A stretch of 64,000 nt of DNA. Source: Streptomyces sp. CB02056 (GTDB taxonomy: Bacteria; Actinomycetota; Actinomycetes; Streptomycetales; Streptomycetaceae). The position numbers and the translations under genes were made by a program. The notes beneath the pieces are model-generated. The model saw nothing but the letters and a program-made list of their open reading frames with translations. It searched no databases and had not been told where the DNA came from. Below are positions 24,365 through 32,814 of the stretch, piece after piece (position 1 is the stretch's first letter; each line of letters opens with the position of its first letter). The DNA lies in the NCBI RefSeq assembly GCF_001905545.1, contig NZ_LIPD01000020.1, forward strand, positions 62,001 through 126,000, written 5' to 3'.

Positions 24365-24375
24365 CGCGGCCCGTA

Positions 24376-25659
24376 GTGAACCCGACCGACACCACGGACG
24401 AGGCCCGCCCCGCGGCGGGCCTCGCCCCGGCCCACGACCTCGTCCTGTCCCAAGACCTCGTCCCGCCCCACGACTACGCCGCGGACCTGCTCACCCCCGA
24501 GGCCCGGCGGGACCCGTACCCCCTCTACGCCCGCATGCGGCGCGAGAGCCCCGTCCACCGCAGCGACCAGGGCATCTGGTACCTCACCCGGTACGCCGAC
24601 ATCGAGGCGGCCCTGGGCGACCTGCGGCTGTCCAACGACCGCGACCGGATGACGCGGGCCTACAGCGCGCTCGGCGGCGACCTGAAGGCCCTGAGCCGGC
24701 TCACCGACCGGCTCGGCCGGGTGATGACCAACACCGATCCGCCGGACCACAGCCGGCTGCGCAAGCTGGCCAACCGGGCCTTCACCGCCCGCCGGGTCGA
24801 AGCGCTGCGCGACGGCGTCCAGGGCATCGTCGACCGCCTCGTCGACGAGGCGGTCGCGGCCGGGCGGAGCATGGACCTGATCGAGGCGGTCGCCGCCCCG
24901 CTGCCGATGTCCGTCGTCTGCGAGCTCTTCGGCATCCCGGAGGAGGACCGGCCGCGGGTCAAGGGCTGGTTCCGCCGCTTCGGCCGGCTCACCGAGGACA
25001 TCGACAAGTCCGAGGCGGCGATCGACCAGTACGAGGAGTACCTGTCCGGGCTCATCCGGGAGCGCCGGCGCGCGCCGGGCGACGACCTGATCAGCGCCCT
25101 GGTCGCCACCCAGGCGCAGGACGAGCGGCTCACCGACTCCGAACTGCTGTCCACCTGCTTCGTCCTGATCACCGCCGGCGACGAGACCACCGCCAACCTG
25201 ATCAACAACGGCGTCCTCGCCCTGCTGCGCCACCCGGACCAACTGGCCCGGCTGCGGGCGGATCCGGGGCTGATCCGCGGCGCCGTCGAGGAGCTCGCCC
25301 GCTACGACACGGTGACCCAGGCGATCGTCCGGGTCGTCGCGGAGGACCTGGAGATCGGCGGACGGAAGCTGCGCGAGGGCGAACTGGCGTACCTGTTCCT
25401 CGCCGCGGCCAACCGCGACCCGGACCGCTTCGAGGACCCCGACCGGCTCGACCTCACCCGCCCCGGCAACCGGCACCTGACCTTCGGCCACGGCCCGCAC
25501 TTCTGCCTCGGCGGCCCGCTGGCCAAGCTCCAGGCCGAGGTGGCGATCGGCACGCTGGTGCGCCGGCTGCCCGGGCTGCGGCTGGCCGACGAGGCGGCGC
25601 TGGACTGGCGGCCCAACCCGCTGCAACGGCGGCTGAGCGCCCTCCCGGTCACCTACTGA
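24376..25659 (+). CDS. Cytochrome P450, candidate Pro-to-Ahp oxidase
   Basis: 427-residue bacterial class I P450. Visible motifs are the I-helix AGDETT near residue 268, the K-helix ExxR (ELAR) and the heme-binding loop FGHGPHFCLGG with the thiolate Cys at about 377. It starts at a GTG 11 bases after the MbtH stop; the N-terminal 20 residues are low-complexity, so the exact start is uncertain. Its place directly behind a prolyl-activating Ahp-type NRPS suggests that it oxidises the Pro-4 residue to the 5-hydroxy/aldehyde level, which then cyclises to Ahp. Hydroxylation of another residue cannot be excluded. Redox partners are not in the window. Confidence 0.95.
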   Translation: MNPTDTTDEARPAAGLAPAHDLVLSQDLVPPHDYAADLLTPEARRDPYPLYARMRRESPVHRSDQGIWYLTRYADIEAALGDLRLSNDRDRMTRAYSALGGDLKALSRLTDRLGRVMTNTDPPDHSRLRKLANRAFTARRVEALRDGVQGIVDRLVDEAVAAGRSMDLIEAVAAPLPMSVVCELFGIPEEDRPRVKGWFRRFGRLTEDIDKSEAAIDQYEEYLSGLIRERRRAPGDDLISALVATQAQDERLTDSELLSTCFVLITAGDETTANLINNGVLALLRHPDQLARLRADPGLIRGAVEELARYDTVTQAIVRVVAEDLEIGGRKLREGELAYLFLAAANRDPDRFEDPDRLDLTRPGNRHLTFGHGPHFCLGGPLAKLQAEVAIGTLVRRLPGLRLADEAALDWRPNPLQRRLSALPVTY

Positions 25660-25696
25660 CCATGAACGACGACCACTGACCATGAACGACGACGAA
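25657..25696. repeat. 20-bp tandem duplication at the P450 / SRPBCC junction
   Basis: The sequence TGACCATGAACGACGACCAC is followed directly by a second copy that differs only in its last three bases. The duplication repeats the P450 stop codon and a stop-start context, producing a five-codon mini-ORF (25662-25679) and a second in-frame ATG at 25682. The genuine start of the next gene is probably the ATG at 25709, which has a GAAGGAG site. Confidence 0.85.
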
Positions 25697-25708
25697 GGAG
25701 TACCGACC

Positions 25709-26458
25709 ATGGCCCGAGAGTTCGAGGTCCGCCGGGAACAGGACCTGCCCGCCACGCCCGAACAGGTCTGGGACGCGGTCGCCACCGGCGCCGGCAACCT
25801 CGGCTGGCTGTACCCGATGGAGGTCGAGCCGCGCGTCGGCGGAAAGGCCAGCCGGGGCGACTCCACCGTCGTGGCGTGGGAGCCGCCGCGGCGGTTCGCC
25901 GTCCGGGCGACCCAGGACGGCGGGTTCTCCAACACGCTCAGCTACCACATCGAGCCCGCCGACGGCGGAACGAGCCACCTGCGGATGGGCATCCACTGGG
26001 TGCACACGGGCGTCGTCGACGAGGCCTGGATGTGGGACGCCAAGTCGGACGCGGCCGAGAAGCACGTCGACTTCTACCAGCACGGCCTCGCCGAGTACCT
26101 GCGGCACTTCGCCGGCCGCCCCGCCGTCTACGTCAGGGCCCCGCGCCCCGAACCCACCGCCGACCCGGCCGACTTCGCCGCCCTGCGGCTGCGCCTGGGC
26201 CTCGCCGCCGACGCGGCCGTCGGCGACCGCCTGCGGATCGACGTCCCCGGTACGGACGGCGGCCCGGAGGAGGTGGTCGTGGACTGGCTCAGCCCCGACT
26301 TCGTCGGCCTGCGCGGCCCGGACGCGCTCTACCGGTTCTTCAACGGCAGCACCTGGAACGTGCCGATCTGGCTCGGCCACCACCTGTTCGCCGAGGACGC
26401 CGACGAGCAGCGGGCCACCGCGGCGTGGACCGCCTGGCTCAACGACACCCAAGCCTAG
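25709..26458 (+). CDS. SRPBCC/AHSA1-fold (START-like) protein
   Basis: 249 residues from the ATG that follows GAAGGAG by 8 bases; an in-frame ATG at 25682 lies in a 20-bp duplication and is less likely. The first 140 residues fit the SRPBCC hydrophobic-cavity fold of the AHSA1 branch: LPATPEQVWDAVATG near the start, VVAWEPPRRFAVR in the middle, and the closing helix HVDFYQHGLAEYLRHF. The remainder (about residues 160-249) resembles a second, divergent copy. These folds bind small hydrophobic ligands and sometimes act as cyclases or hydrolases. It lies 49 bases after the P450 and ends 8 bases before the next gene, so it probably belongs to the peptide operon. A role in Ahp ring closure or resistance is speculation. 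Confidence 0.85.
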   Translation: MAREFEVRREQDLPATPEQVWDAVATGAGNLGWLYPMEVEPRVGGKASRGDSTVVAWEPPRRFAVRATQDGGFSNTLSYHIEPADGGTSHLRMGIHWVHTGVVDEAWMWDAKSDAAEKHVDFYQHGLAEYLRHFAGRPAVYVRAPRPEPTADPADFAALRLRLGLAADAAVGDRLRIDVPGTDGGPEEVVVDWLSPDFVGLRGPDALYRFFNGSTWNVPIWLGHHLFAEDADEQRATAAWTAWLNDTQA

Positions 26459-26466
26459 GAACCCCG

Positions 26467-26667
26467 ATGGAAACCTCCACCAGGACACTGCTCTTCGCCG
26501 CCGAACTCGTCGAGGAGAACGGCACGTACACGCTGCTCGTCGAGGACGTGCGAACCGGCAGCGTCGAGACCACCCCGGTCCCCAAGGCCATGGTCGACAA
26601 GCTCCCGACCTTCCTCTCGGCGCTCGCCGCCAAGCTCAACCCTCCGGCGCCGCGCCGCCGTTGGTAG
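26467..26667 (+). CDS. Small unknown protein at the end of the NRPS operon
   Basis: 66 residues, starting at ATG 26467, 8 bases after the upstream stop. The sequence is acidic at the start and basic at the end, with a short beta-strand-like stretch (TYTLLVEDV) and a C-terminal proline/arginine tail (PPAPRRRW). I do not recognise the family. Codon use is as GC-rich as its neighbours, and it is followed directly by a strong hairpin terminator, so it is probably the last gene of the operon. It could be an immunity or accessory peptide, but nothing in the sequence shows this. Confidence 0.65.
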   Translation: METSTRTLLFAAELVEENGTYTLLVEDVRTGSVETTPVPKAMVDKLPTFLSALAAKLNPPAPRRRW

Positions 26668-26682
26668 CTCTTCCCGCACCGT

Positions 26683-26730
26683 GAGGCCGGTGCTGTCCGG
26701 GAGCCGCCGCTCCCGGATGGCACCGGCCTC
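26683..26730 (+). terminator. Terminator hairpin ending the NRPS operon
   Basis: Perfect 11-bp outer stem GAGGCCGGTGC / GCACCGGCCTC enclosing an inner stem TCCGGGAG / CTCCCGGA, 16 bases after the last gene. There is no clear T-tract, as is common in actinomycetes. Confidence 0.75.
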
Positions 26731-27056
26731 GCCGCGTCCGGCGGCGCTCACCGGCCGGACCGCCCTCGCCGGCGCGGGTGCGGGCCGACTCCGCTCGACG
26801 CGGTTAGTTCATATGACGATGCGTCAACAGGCTTGGCACTGGCTCGGGTCGAGGTCGTCACGGTCGGTCGAACCCGGTGCAGGGGGCGCGCGACGGGTGT
26901 CGAGCGCGGTGGTCGGACCGTTCGTGTGGGCCGCCGGGATGACCTCCCCAGCGTGCCGGACCGACCCGGATGGTGGAGACGGCATAGTCGTCCCGTCGCC
27001 CAATGGCGTGTTCACTCCGTCATCCAGAGTCCTGTGCACACCCTGGAGAGTCCTCG
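26731..27056. other. Intergenic region before the surface-protein gene
   Basis: About 330 bases between the NRPS-operon terminator and the next start codon. No convincing gene was seen. It contains a slightly AT-richer patch near 26805-26830 (gttagttcatatgacgatgc) and presumably carries the promoter of the downstream surface-protein gene, but I could not place -35/-10 elements with confidence. Confidence 0.5.
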
Positions 27057-30000
27057 ATGCCCAAAGTCAGACGTCGCCGGGGCCTGGCCCCGGCCTTCGG
27101 GGTGCGGGGCAGTACCGTCCCGGCTCGTCCGTCGAACCGTGCCGCGTCGAAGCGGCGCGGCTGGTCCGGAGCGCTGGCAGCGGTGCTGACGCTGGCACCG
27201 CTGTCGCTCGTCCCGCTGATGGCCGCCCCCGCCGCGCACGCCGCCCAGGCCTGCCCGCCCGACCCGGGCTACACCGACTGCCTCGCCTTCACCCACACCG
27301 GTGGCGGCCAGGACTTCACCGTTCCCCCCGGCGTCACCTCCGTCCGGGCGAAGGCCTGGGGTGCGGGCGCGGCCGCCGAAGCGGACAGCCCCGCGGGAAC
27401 GGCCGGCGCCGACCACCGGAGCCGACCGGGGGCCGCCGGCGCCTTCGCGACGGCTCTGCTGGACGTGACGCCGGGGCAGCGGCTGACGGTGGTGCCCGGC
27501 CAGGGCGGGCGGGCGCACTCCGAGGACCCGAGCTCCCCGGCGGCTCGGACGGCCCTCGGCGGCGGCGCCTCCAGCGTCCTGGCCGACGAGCCGCACGCCT
27601 CGGCCCGCACCCTGCTGGCGGCCGACGGCGGCACCTCCCCGAGCGCGGGCGGCGCGGCCGTCGGCTCCGGGGGCGGCGACGTTCCGGCGGGCCTGGTCTC
27701 CCACCTGACCGAGCGCCAGTACGTCGCCGGGGCGGGCTTCGGCGGCTTCGCTCACCCCGCCGCCCCGGTGAAGCCCGGCGACCGCGACGGACATGACGGA
27801 CGCGACGGACGTGACGGCGGCAACGGCCTCGTGGTGCTGGAGTGGCAGGCCCCGGACGCCGCCTCGGCGAAGGCCGCCCCCGTCCAGGGCAACGCCTCGC
27901 AGGCCCCGTCCGCCTCGCCGTCCGCGGTGCCGTCCGCCGCGAGCGCCCCCGAGCCCCCGTCGGCCGCAGCGTCCGCTGAGAGCGTCCCCCCGTCGGGCAC
28001 GGCCCCGGCCGGCCACGCCCCCAGGGCACCCGGCACCCCCTTGGACTGCAGCGGCAACACGATCTACGCCGTCCAGCGCGGCTCCTCGGGCGCCGGTACG
28101 GGCACCCTGCTGGCCCTGGCCTCCGGCACCGTCGGCGGCGCCAGCGTGACCGCCACGACGGTGAGCACGCTCCCCGCCGGGTCCGGCTTCACGAACGCCC
28201 TCGGCATCACGGACGGCGGCACCGCCGCCTACGTGGTCGACCAGACGCCGGCCGTCAGCGGGTCCGTGAACGTGTACGGCTACAACGCGGCCACCGGCGC
28301 CTGGACCGTCTACACCGGATCCGCCGGTCCCACCAGCGACTCCTTCGTCGCCGGCGCGGTGAACCCGGTCAACGGCATCTACTACTACGCCAGCTTCGAG
28401 CCCGGTACCGCGACCACGCCCGGCGTGGCCACCCTCTACGGGTTCAACACCACCACCAACACCGCGATCCCCGGCGTGATCGGCACGTTCGACCTGCCGG
28501 TCACCGGCACCTCCGGCCCCAACGGCGACATCACCTTCGACGCGGGCGGCAACCTCTACATCCTCTCCTCCGTCGGGACCGACGCCGCCATCGGCCGGGT
28601 CTCCGCACCGATCCCCACCACGGGGTCGGCCACCGGTGTGCCGCTGACCAGCACGACGCTGAGCACCCTGGACAACCCGACGGACAGGTCCTTCAACGGG
28701 GCGGCCTTCGACAACGTCGGCAACCTCTACATCGAATTCACCTCGGGGACCACCACCTACCTGGAGCGGCTCAACCCGAACACCGGCGCGGTCACGGCCG
28801 GTCCCACGCCGTACACCAACAACGCCTTCCTCTCCGTGGACCTCGGCGCCTGCTCCACCAACCCGACCCTGACCCTGCAGAAGGACATCGTCGGCCGCTT
28901 CGCCGAGTCGACCACGTCCAACGACCAGTTCACCCTGGAGATCACCGGCGGTGGCATCACCCAGGGCAACACCGCCACCACGACCGGCACCAGCACGGGC
29001 GTCCAGTCGCCCCCCGCAGGCCCGGTCATCGCGCTGTCCGGCACCACCTACACCCTCACCGAGACCGCGGCCTCCGGAAGCCTCTCCGACTACACCACCA
29101 CCTACGACTGCGTCGACACGGCCAACGGCAACGCCCCGGTCGCCTCGGGCAGCGGGGTGACCACCTTCAACCTGCCGTTCCCGGCGACGGTGGAGGACAA
29201 GAACAGCCCGATGGTGCTCTGCACCTTCACGAACACCCCGGTCCCGGCGACGCCCGCGCTCACCATCGCGAAGTCGGCCTCCCCGACGACGGTTTCGGCG
29301 GTCGGTCAGGTCGTGGACTACAGCTTCCTGGTGACGAACACCGGGAACGTGACGCTGACGGACGTGACGGTGAACGAGACGGCGTTCTCCGGTTCCGGGG
29401 GGCCGCTTGTGGCGGCCTGTCCGCCGGGTGCGGCCTCGCTCGCCCCCGGCGCGTCGGTCACCTGCACGGCGAGCTACACGGTCACCCAGGCGGACATCGA
29501 CCGAGGGAAGGTCACCAACACGGCGACGGCGACGGGTACGCCGCCGTCCGGCCCGCCGGTCACCTCCCCGCCGTCCAACGCGACCGTCACGGCCACCGCC
29601 AACCCGGCCCTCACCATCGTCAAGTCGGTCGACGCGACGGATCTGACGGCGGCGGGCCAGGTGCTGCACTACATGTACCTGGTGACGAACACCGGGAACG
29701 TGACGCTGGCGAACGTCACGGTGAACGAGACGGCGTTCTCCGGTTCCGGGACGCCGCCGGTGGTGAGCTGCCCGCCCGCTGCGGCCTCGCTCGCTCCTGG
29801 TGCGTCGGTCACCTGCACGGCCAGCTACACGGTCACCCAGGCGGACATCGACCGAGGGAAGATCACCAACACGGCGACCGCGACGGGCACTCCGCCGTCC
29901 GGCCCGCCGGTCACCTCCCCGCCGTCCTCGACCAGCGTCCCGAACACCCCCGAGCCGGCCCTCACGATCGTGAAGTCGGCGTCGCCGACGACGGTTTCGG

Positions 30001-31130
30001 CGGTCGGGCAGGTCGTGGACTACAGCTTCCTGGTGACGAACACCGGGAACGTGACGCTGACGAATGTCACGGTGAACGAGACGGCGTTCTCCGGTTCCGG
30101 GACGCCGCCGGTGGTGACCTGCCCACCCGCTGCGGCCTCGCTCGCTCCTGGCACGTCGGTCACCTGCACGGCCAGCTACACGGTCACCCAGAGCGACCTA
30201 CGGAGCGGGAAGATCACCGACACGGCGACGGCGACGGGCACGCCGCCGTCCGGCCCGCCGGTCACCTCCCCGCCGTCCACCGTGACCGTCACGGTCACGC
30301 CCGCACCGGCGCTCACCGTCGTCAAGTCGGTGGACGCGACGGCGCTGACCGGGGTGGGCCAGGTGCTGCGCTACGCGTACCTGGTGACGAACACCGGGAA
30401 CGTGACGCTGACGGACGTGACGGTGAACGAGACGGCGTTCTCGGGCGCCGGTACGCCGCCGGTGGTCTCCTGCCCGCCCGCTGCGGCCTCGCTCGCCCCC
30501 GGGGCGTCGCTGACCTGCACGGCCGAGTACACGGTGACGCAGGCGGACATCAACGCGGGCAGCATCACCAACACCGCGACGGCGACCGGTACTCCGCCGT
30601 CCGGCCCGCCGGTCACCTCCCCGCCGTCCTCGACCACCGTCCCGAACACCCCTGAGCCGGCGCTCACCATCGCGAAGTCGGCGTCCCCGACGACGGTTTC
30701 GGCGGTCGGACAGACGGTCGACTACGCGTACCTGGTGACGAACACCGGGAACGTGACGCTGACGAACGTGACGGTGAACGAGACGGCGTTCTCGGGCGCC
30801 GGGACGCCGCCGGTGGTGACCTGCCCGGCGGGTGCGGCCTCGCTCGCCCCCGGGGCGTCGGTCACCTGCACGGCCGCCTACACGGTCACCCAGGCGGACA
30901 TCGACCGAGGGAAGGTCACCAACACGGCGACGGCGACGGGTACTCCGCCGTCCGGCCCGCCGGTGACCTCCCCGCCGTCCACCACCACGGTGACCACGAA
31001 GGAGGCACACGGGCACCTGCCGAACACCGGCACCGGCACCGACACCCGGCTCGCCGAGCTGGCCGGGAGCCTCCTGCTCCTGGGCGGCGGCCTGACGCTC
31101 GCGACACGCCGCACCCGTCGTCGCGGCTAG
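27057..31130 (+). CDS. LPXTG-anchored cell-wall protein with five DUF11-type repeats
   Basis: 1357 residues from the ATG at 27057, preceded by GGAGAG; an upstream in-frame start at 27003 would bury the signal peptide. Order: basic N-region with a signal peptide ending near AHAAQA (about residue 60), a Gly-rich region with a short collagen-like tract (DGRDGRDGGNG), an Ala/Pro/Ser linker, a DUF6923-like beta-propeller-type region (about 320-600), a pilin-like/SpaA-like segment (about 600-730), five DUF11/CARDB-type repeats of 117 residues (about 734-1318), then the sorting signal LPNTG, a hydrophobic helix and a basic tail. This is a classic sortase substrate that would be displayed on the wall. 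No sortase gene lies nearby. Terminators flank it, so it is probably transcribed alone. Confidence 0.93.
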   Translation: MPKVRRRRGLAPAFGVRGSTVPARPSNRAASKRRGWSGALAAVLTLAPLSLVPLMAAPAAHAAQACPPDPGYTDCLAFTHTGGGQDFTVPPGVTSVRAKAWGAGAAAEADSPAGTAGADHRSRPGAAGAFATALLDVTPGQRLTVVPGQGGRAHSEDPSSPAARTALGGGASSVLADEPHASARTLLAADGGTSPSAGGAAVGSGGGDVPAGLVSHLTERQYVAGAGFGGFAHPAAPVKPGDRDGHDGRDGRDGGNGLVVLEWQAPDAASAKAAPVQGNASQAPSASPSAVPSAASAPEPPSAAASAESVPPSGTAPAGHAPRAPGTPLDCSGNTIYAVQRGSSGAGTGTLLALASGTVGGASVTATTVSTLPAGSGFTNALGITDGGTAAYVVDQTPAVSGSVNVYGYNAATGAWTVYTGSAGPTSDSFVAGAVNPVNGIYYYASFEPGTATTPGVATLYGFNTTTNTAIPGVIGTFDLPVTGTSGPNGDITFDAGGNLYILSSVGTDAAIGRVSAPIPTTGSATGVPLTSTTLSTLDNPTDRSFNGAAFDNVGNLYIEFTSGTTTYLERLNPNTGAVTAGPTPYTNNAFLSVDLGACSTNPTLTLQKDIVGRFAESTTSNDQFTLEITGGGITQGNTATTTGTSTGVQSPPAGPVIALSGTTYTLTETAASGSLSDYTTTYDCVDTANGNAPVASGSGVTTFNLPFPATVEDKNSPMVLCTFTNTPVPATPALTIAKSASPTTVSAVGQVVDYSFLVTNTGNVTLTDVTVNETAFSGSGGPLVAACPPGAASLAPGASVTCTASYTVTQADIDRGKVTNTATATGTPPSGPPVTSPPSNATVTATANPALTIVKSVDATDLTAAGQVLHYMYLVTNTGNVTLANVTVNETAFSGSGTPPVVSCPPAAASLAPGASVTCTASYTVTQADIDRGKITNTATATGTPPSGPPVTSPPSSTSVPNTPEPALTIVKSASPTTVSAVGQVVDYSFLVTNTGNVTLTNVTVNETAFSGSGTPPVVTCPPAAASLAPGTSVTCTASYTVTQSDLRSGKITDTATATGTPPSGPPVTSPPSTVTVTVTPAPALTVVKSVDATALTGVGQVLRYAYLVTNTGNVTLTDVTVNETAFSGAGTPPVVSCPPAAASLAPGASLTCTAEYTVTQADINAGSITNTATATGTPPSGPPVTSPPSSTTVPNTPEPALTIAKSASPTTVSAVGQTVDYAYLVTNTGNVTLTNVTVNETAFSGAGTPPVVTCPAGAASLAPGASVTCTAAYTVTQADIDRGKVTNTATATGTPPSGPPVTSPPSTTTVTTKEAHGHLPNTGTGTDTRLAELAGSLLLLGGGLTLATRRTRRRG
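29256..31010 (+). repeat. Five tandem 351-bp repeats encoding DUF11 domains
   Basis: The codons for the start of the repeat (A-L-T-I/V-x-K-S) fall at 29256, 29607, 29958, 30309 and 30660, an exact 351-bp (117-codon) period. Units alternate between two openings, SASPTTVSAVGQ (units 1, 3, 5) and SVDATxLTxxGQ (units 2, 4), suggesting duplication of a two-unit block. Cores such as LVTNTGNVTLT and TATGTPPSGPPVTSPPS are nearly invariant. Confidence 0.92.
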
Positions 31131-31145
31131 CACGACAGCCTGACC

Positions 31146-31185
31146 GGCGGTGGTCCCCGGAGCCCGTGCTCCGGGGACCACCGCC
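31146..31185 (+). terminator. Terminator hairpin after the LPXTG gene
   Basis: Perfect 17-bp stem GGCGGTGGTCCCCGGAG / CTCCGGGGACCACCGCC with a six-base loop, followed by TTTCG. It starts 15 bases after the stop codon and lies between two convergent genes, so it may work in both directions. Confidence 0.85.
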
Positions 31186-31223
31186 TTTCGTCGTCCCGGC
31201 GGGCACCGGAGAACCGCTACCCG

Positions 31224-31694
31224 TCACCCCCACTCCGACCGATCGGCCAGGCGGCGGTACCACCAGAACTCCGTGCGCCACTGGCGCCGGTCCGCGAACG
31301 GGTCGGGGAGGGTACGGTGCAAGAACACCGTGTCCAGGGCCTTCACGAGTCGGCCGAGCTCGGCACGGGCCCGTTCCGGCAGTCGCTCCAGGGCTTCCTC
31401 CAGCACGTCGCGTGCGTGTCTGACGTCGTCGAAGGAACATCCCGGGCACGGGCAATGCGACTCCTGCGGGTACAGCGGACGCCGTCCCGGCGGGCGCAGG
31501 AACTCGCGGTACCGCCGCAGCGCCCGGTCGGTGGCGCCCGCGTGGAGGTAGAAGCTGTCGCTCAGGCGCTCGACCCGGTGGACGGCCAGGCTCGCCCTGT
31601 CGGAGAGTCCGTGGATCCGGAGCGGAGGGGTCGGCCCCGAGACGCGGGAGGCCGGTCGTTCGGCGCGCAGTGCGCGGGGCCGTCTACGCGGCAT
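31224..31694 (-). CDS. Hypothetical protein with CPCPGC motif
   Basis: 156-residue protein of unknown function, starting at the ATG at 31694 with a weak AAAGG site. It is Arg-rich and predicted to be helical in its C-terminal half (DVLEEALERLPERARAELGRLVKALD). A tight cysteine cluster CPCPGC around residue 81 could bind a metal, though only three cysteines are close together. No signal peptide or membrane segment. It ends towards the terminator at 31146-31185. Codon use is typical of a real gene, but no family is recognised. Confidence 0.65.
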   Translation of the reverse strand: MPRRRPRALRAERPASRVSGPTPPLRIHGLSDRASLAVHRVERLSDSFYLHAGATDRALRRYREFLRPPGRRPLYPQESHCPCPGCSFDDVRHARDVLEEALERLPERARAELGRLVKALDTVFLHRTLPDPFADRRQWRTEFWWYRRLADRSEWG

Positions 31695-31805
31695 CGGCCT
31701 TTCGACACGTGATCATGGGCGCCATGATGCCAGGCAGGGCCGCGCTGCCGCACCTGGTTTCCCCTGCGGAGTTCGGGGCTCGGCGGGCAGCCGTGGCGCA
31801 GCATG

Positions 31806-31845
31806 CCGGCGCCGGCCAGCCCCTGGAGGGGGTGGCCGGCGCCGG
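31806..31845 (-). terminator. Hairpin downstream of the crystallin-like gene
   Basis: 13-bp perfect stem CCGGCGCCGGCCA / TGGCCGGCGCCGG around a 14-base loop, located 117 bases after the stop of the minus-strand gene at 31963. Confidence 0.6.
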
Positions 31846-31962
31846 TGAGCCGGGGTGGAGCAAATTCACGTCACAGAAGATTCGGTGGCGATCGAAGCAC
31901 TGTGGGAATTCCCGGTGATTCGGTCGGGCGAATTTCTGTTCGGGGCGCGCTCCGCCGGTTCG

Positions 31963-32319
31963 TCAGAGGATCTGGATGGAGTTGACTCGCGGCGGGCGGT
32001 TCGGGAAGGAGATGTCGGTCCAGCGGTTGATCCGCACCGAGTCGCCGTTGGCGTCGGAGTAGACCAGGTCGTTGTTCCCGGTGGAGATCCGGTCGACCCA
32101 CCACCCGCCGAAGCCGATCGACCCCCCGTTCGCGTAGCAGTCGACGCTGTCACGGCCGTCGAGGTGCGACCAGATCTTCAGGAAGTCGTTGCGGCTCCCG
32201 TCGCACTGGACGTGGTCGATGGCGAAGGCGTTGCCGGACGGCACGGCCACGGTGAGCGTGGCGGCCGCGGCGAAGGCCATCGCCATCGAGCTCACGACCT
32301 TCTTGGCTTTCGAGATCAT
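31963..32319 (-). CDS. Secreted beta/gamma-crystallin-like protein
   Basis: 118 residues with a clear signal peptide (basic start, Ala-rich core, cleavage near GNAFA, about residue 32) and a mature domain of about 86 residues. The mature part has one pair of cysteines (C39 and C61) and Greek-key-like motifs such as CYANGGSIGFGGWWVDRIST and DISFPNRPPRVNSIQIL, as in single-domain microbial beta/gamma-crystallins and the Streptomyces metalloproteinase inhibitor group. Its role is unknown; secreted family members bind calcium, inhibit proteases or act as toxins. The start ATG follows GAGGAG. Base composition is less GC-extreme at the third positions than its neighbours. Confidence 0.85.
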   Translation of the reverse strand: MISKAKKVVSSMAMAFAAAATLTVAVPSGNAFAIDHVQCDGSRNDFLKIWSHLDGRDSVDCYANGGSIGFGGWWVDRISTGNNDLVYSDANGDSVRINRWTDISFPNRPPRVNSIQIL

Positions 32320-32814
32320 GGATTCTCCTCAGTCGGATGAAATGTCGAATCGGAGACCGCTTCGCAACGAGTTTCGGTTGCGTCGTGCTCGATCAGTATC
32401 CAGACCGCTTTTGTGACGGTCAATCGAACGAAGCCTGACCTCACGTGTTCTCGGACATTTCCCTCCGTGTTTTCGGCGAGACGTGGGGTGTGGTGTTCTG
32501 GTGGGTCGCGAGTGGTTCCGGGGCCGGGCGGACGGGCCGTCGACCGAGGGTCGCCTAAGTGCTGTGCTGACGTGGGGTGATGGTCGGACAGCCGACCGCG
32601 CGCGACGGGTGTCGGGGGACGCCTGGCTGGGAGAGGGGGGTGGGGCTGGCGGGTTCGCGCAGGACGTGTCGTGCGGTGCCGGGGGAGGGCGTGGACGGCG
32701 TCCCCGCGCCCCAAGCGGCCGCCGTGGCCGCCCGTGGCGACGGCGACGACCTGTCTCTCCGGCGTCCGCTCCCGGATGCGGTCGCGGTCGAACCGGGCCG
32801 CGACAGCCCGTCTG
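32320..32814. other. Non-coding region between divergent genes
   Basis: About 500 bases between the crystallin-like gene (minus) and the metal-resistance operon (plus). The first 130 bases next to the crystallin-like gene are relatively AT-rich (for example gaaatgtcgaatcgg and ccagaccgcttttgtgacgg) and probably hold its promoter. The rest is GC-rich with open frames on both strands but no recognisable protein. Confidence 0.5.
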
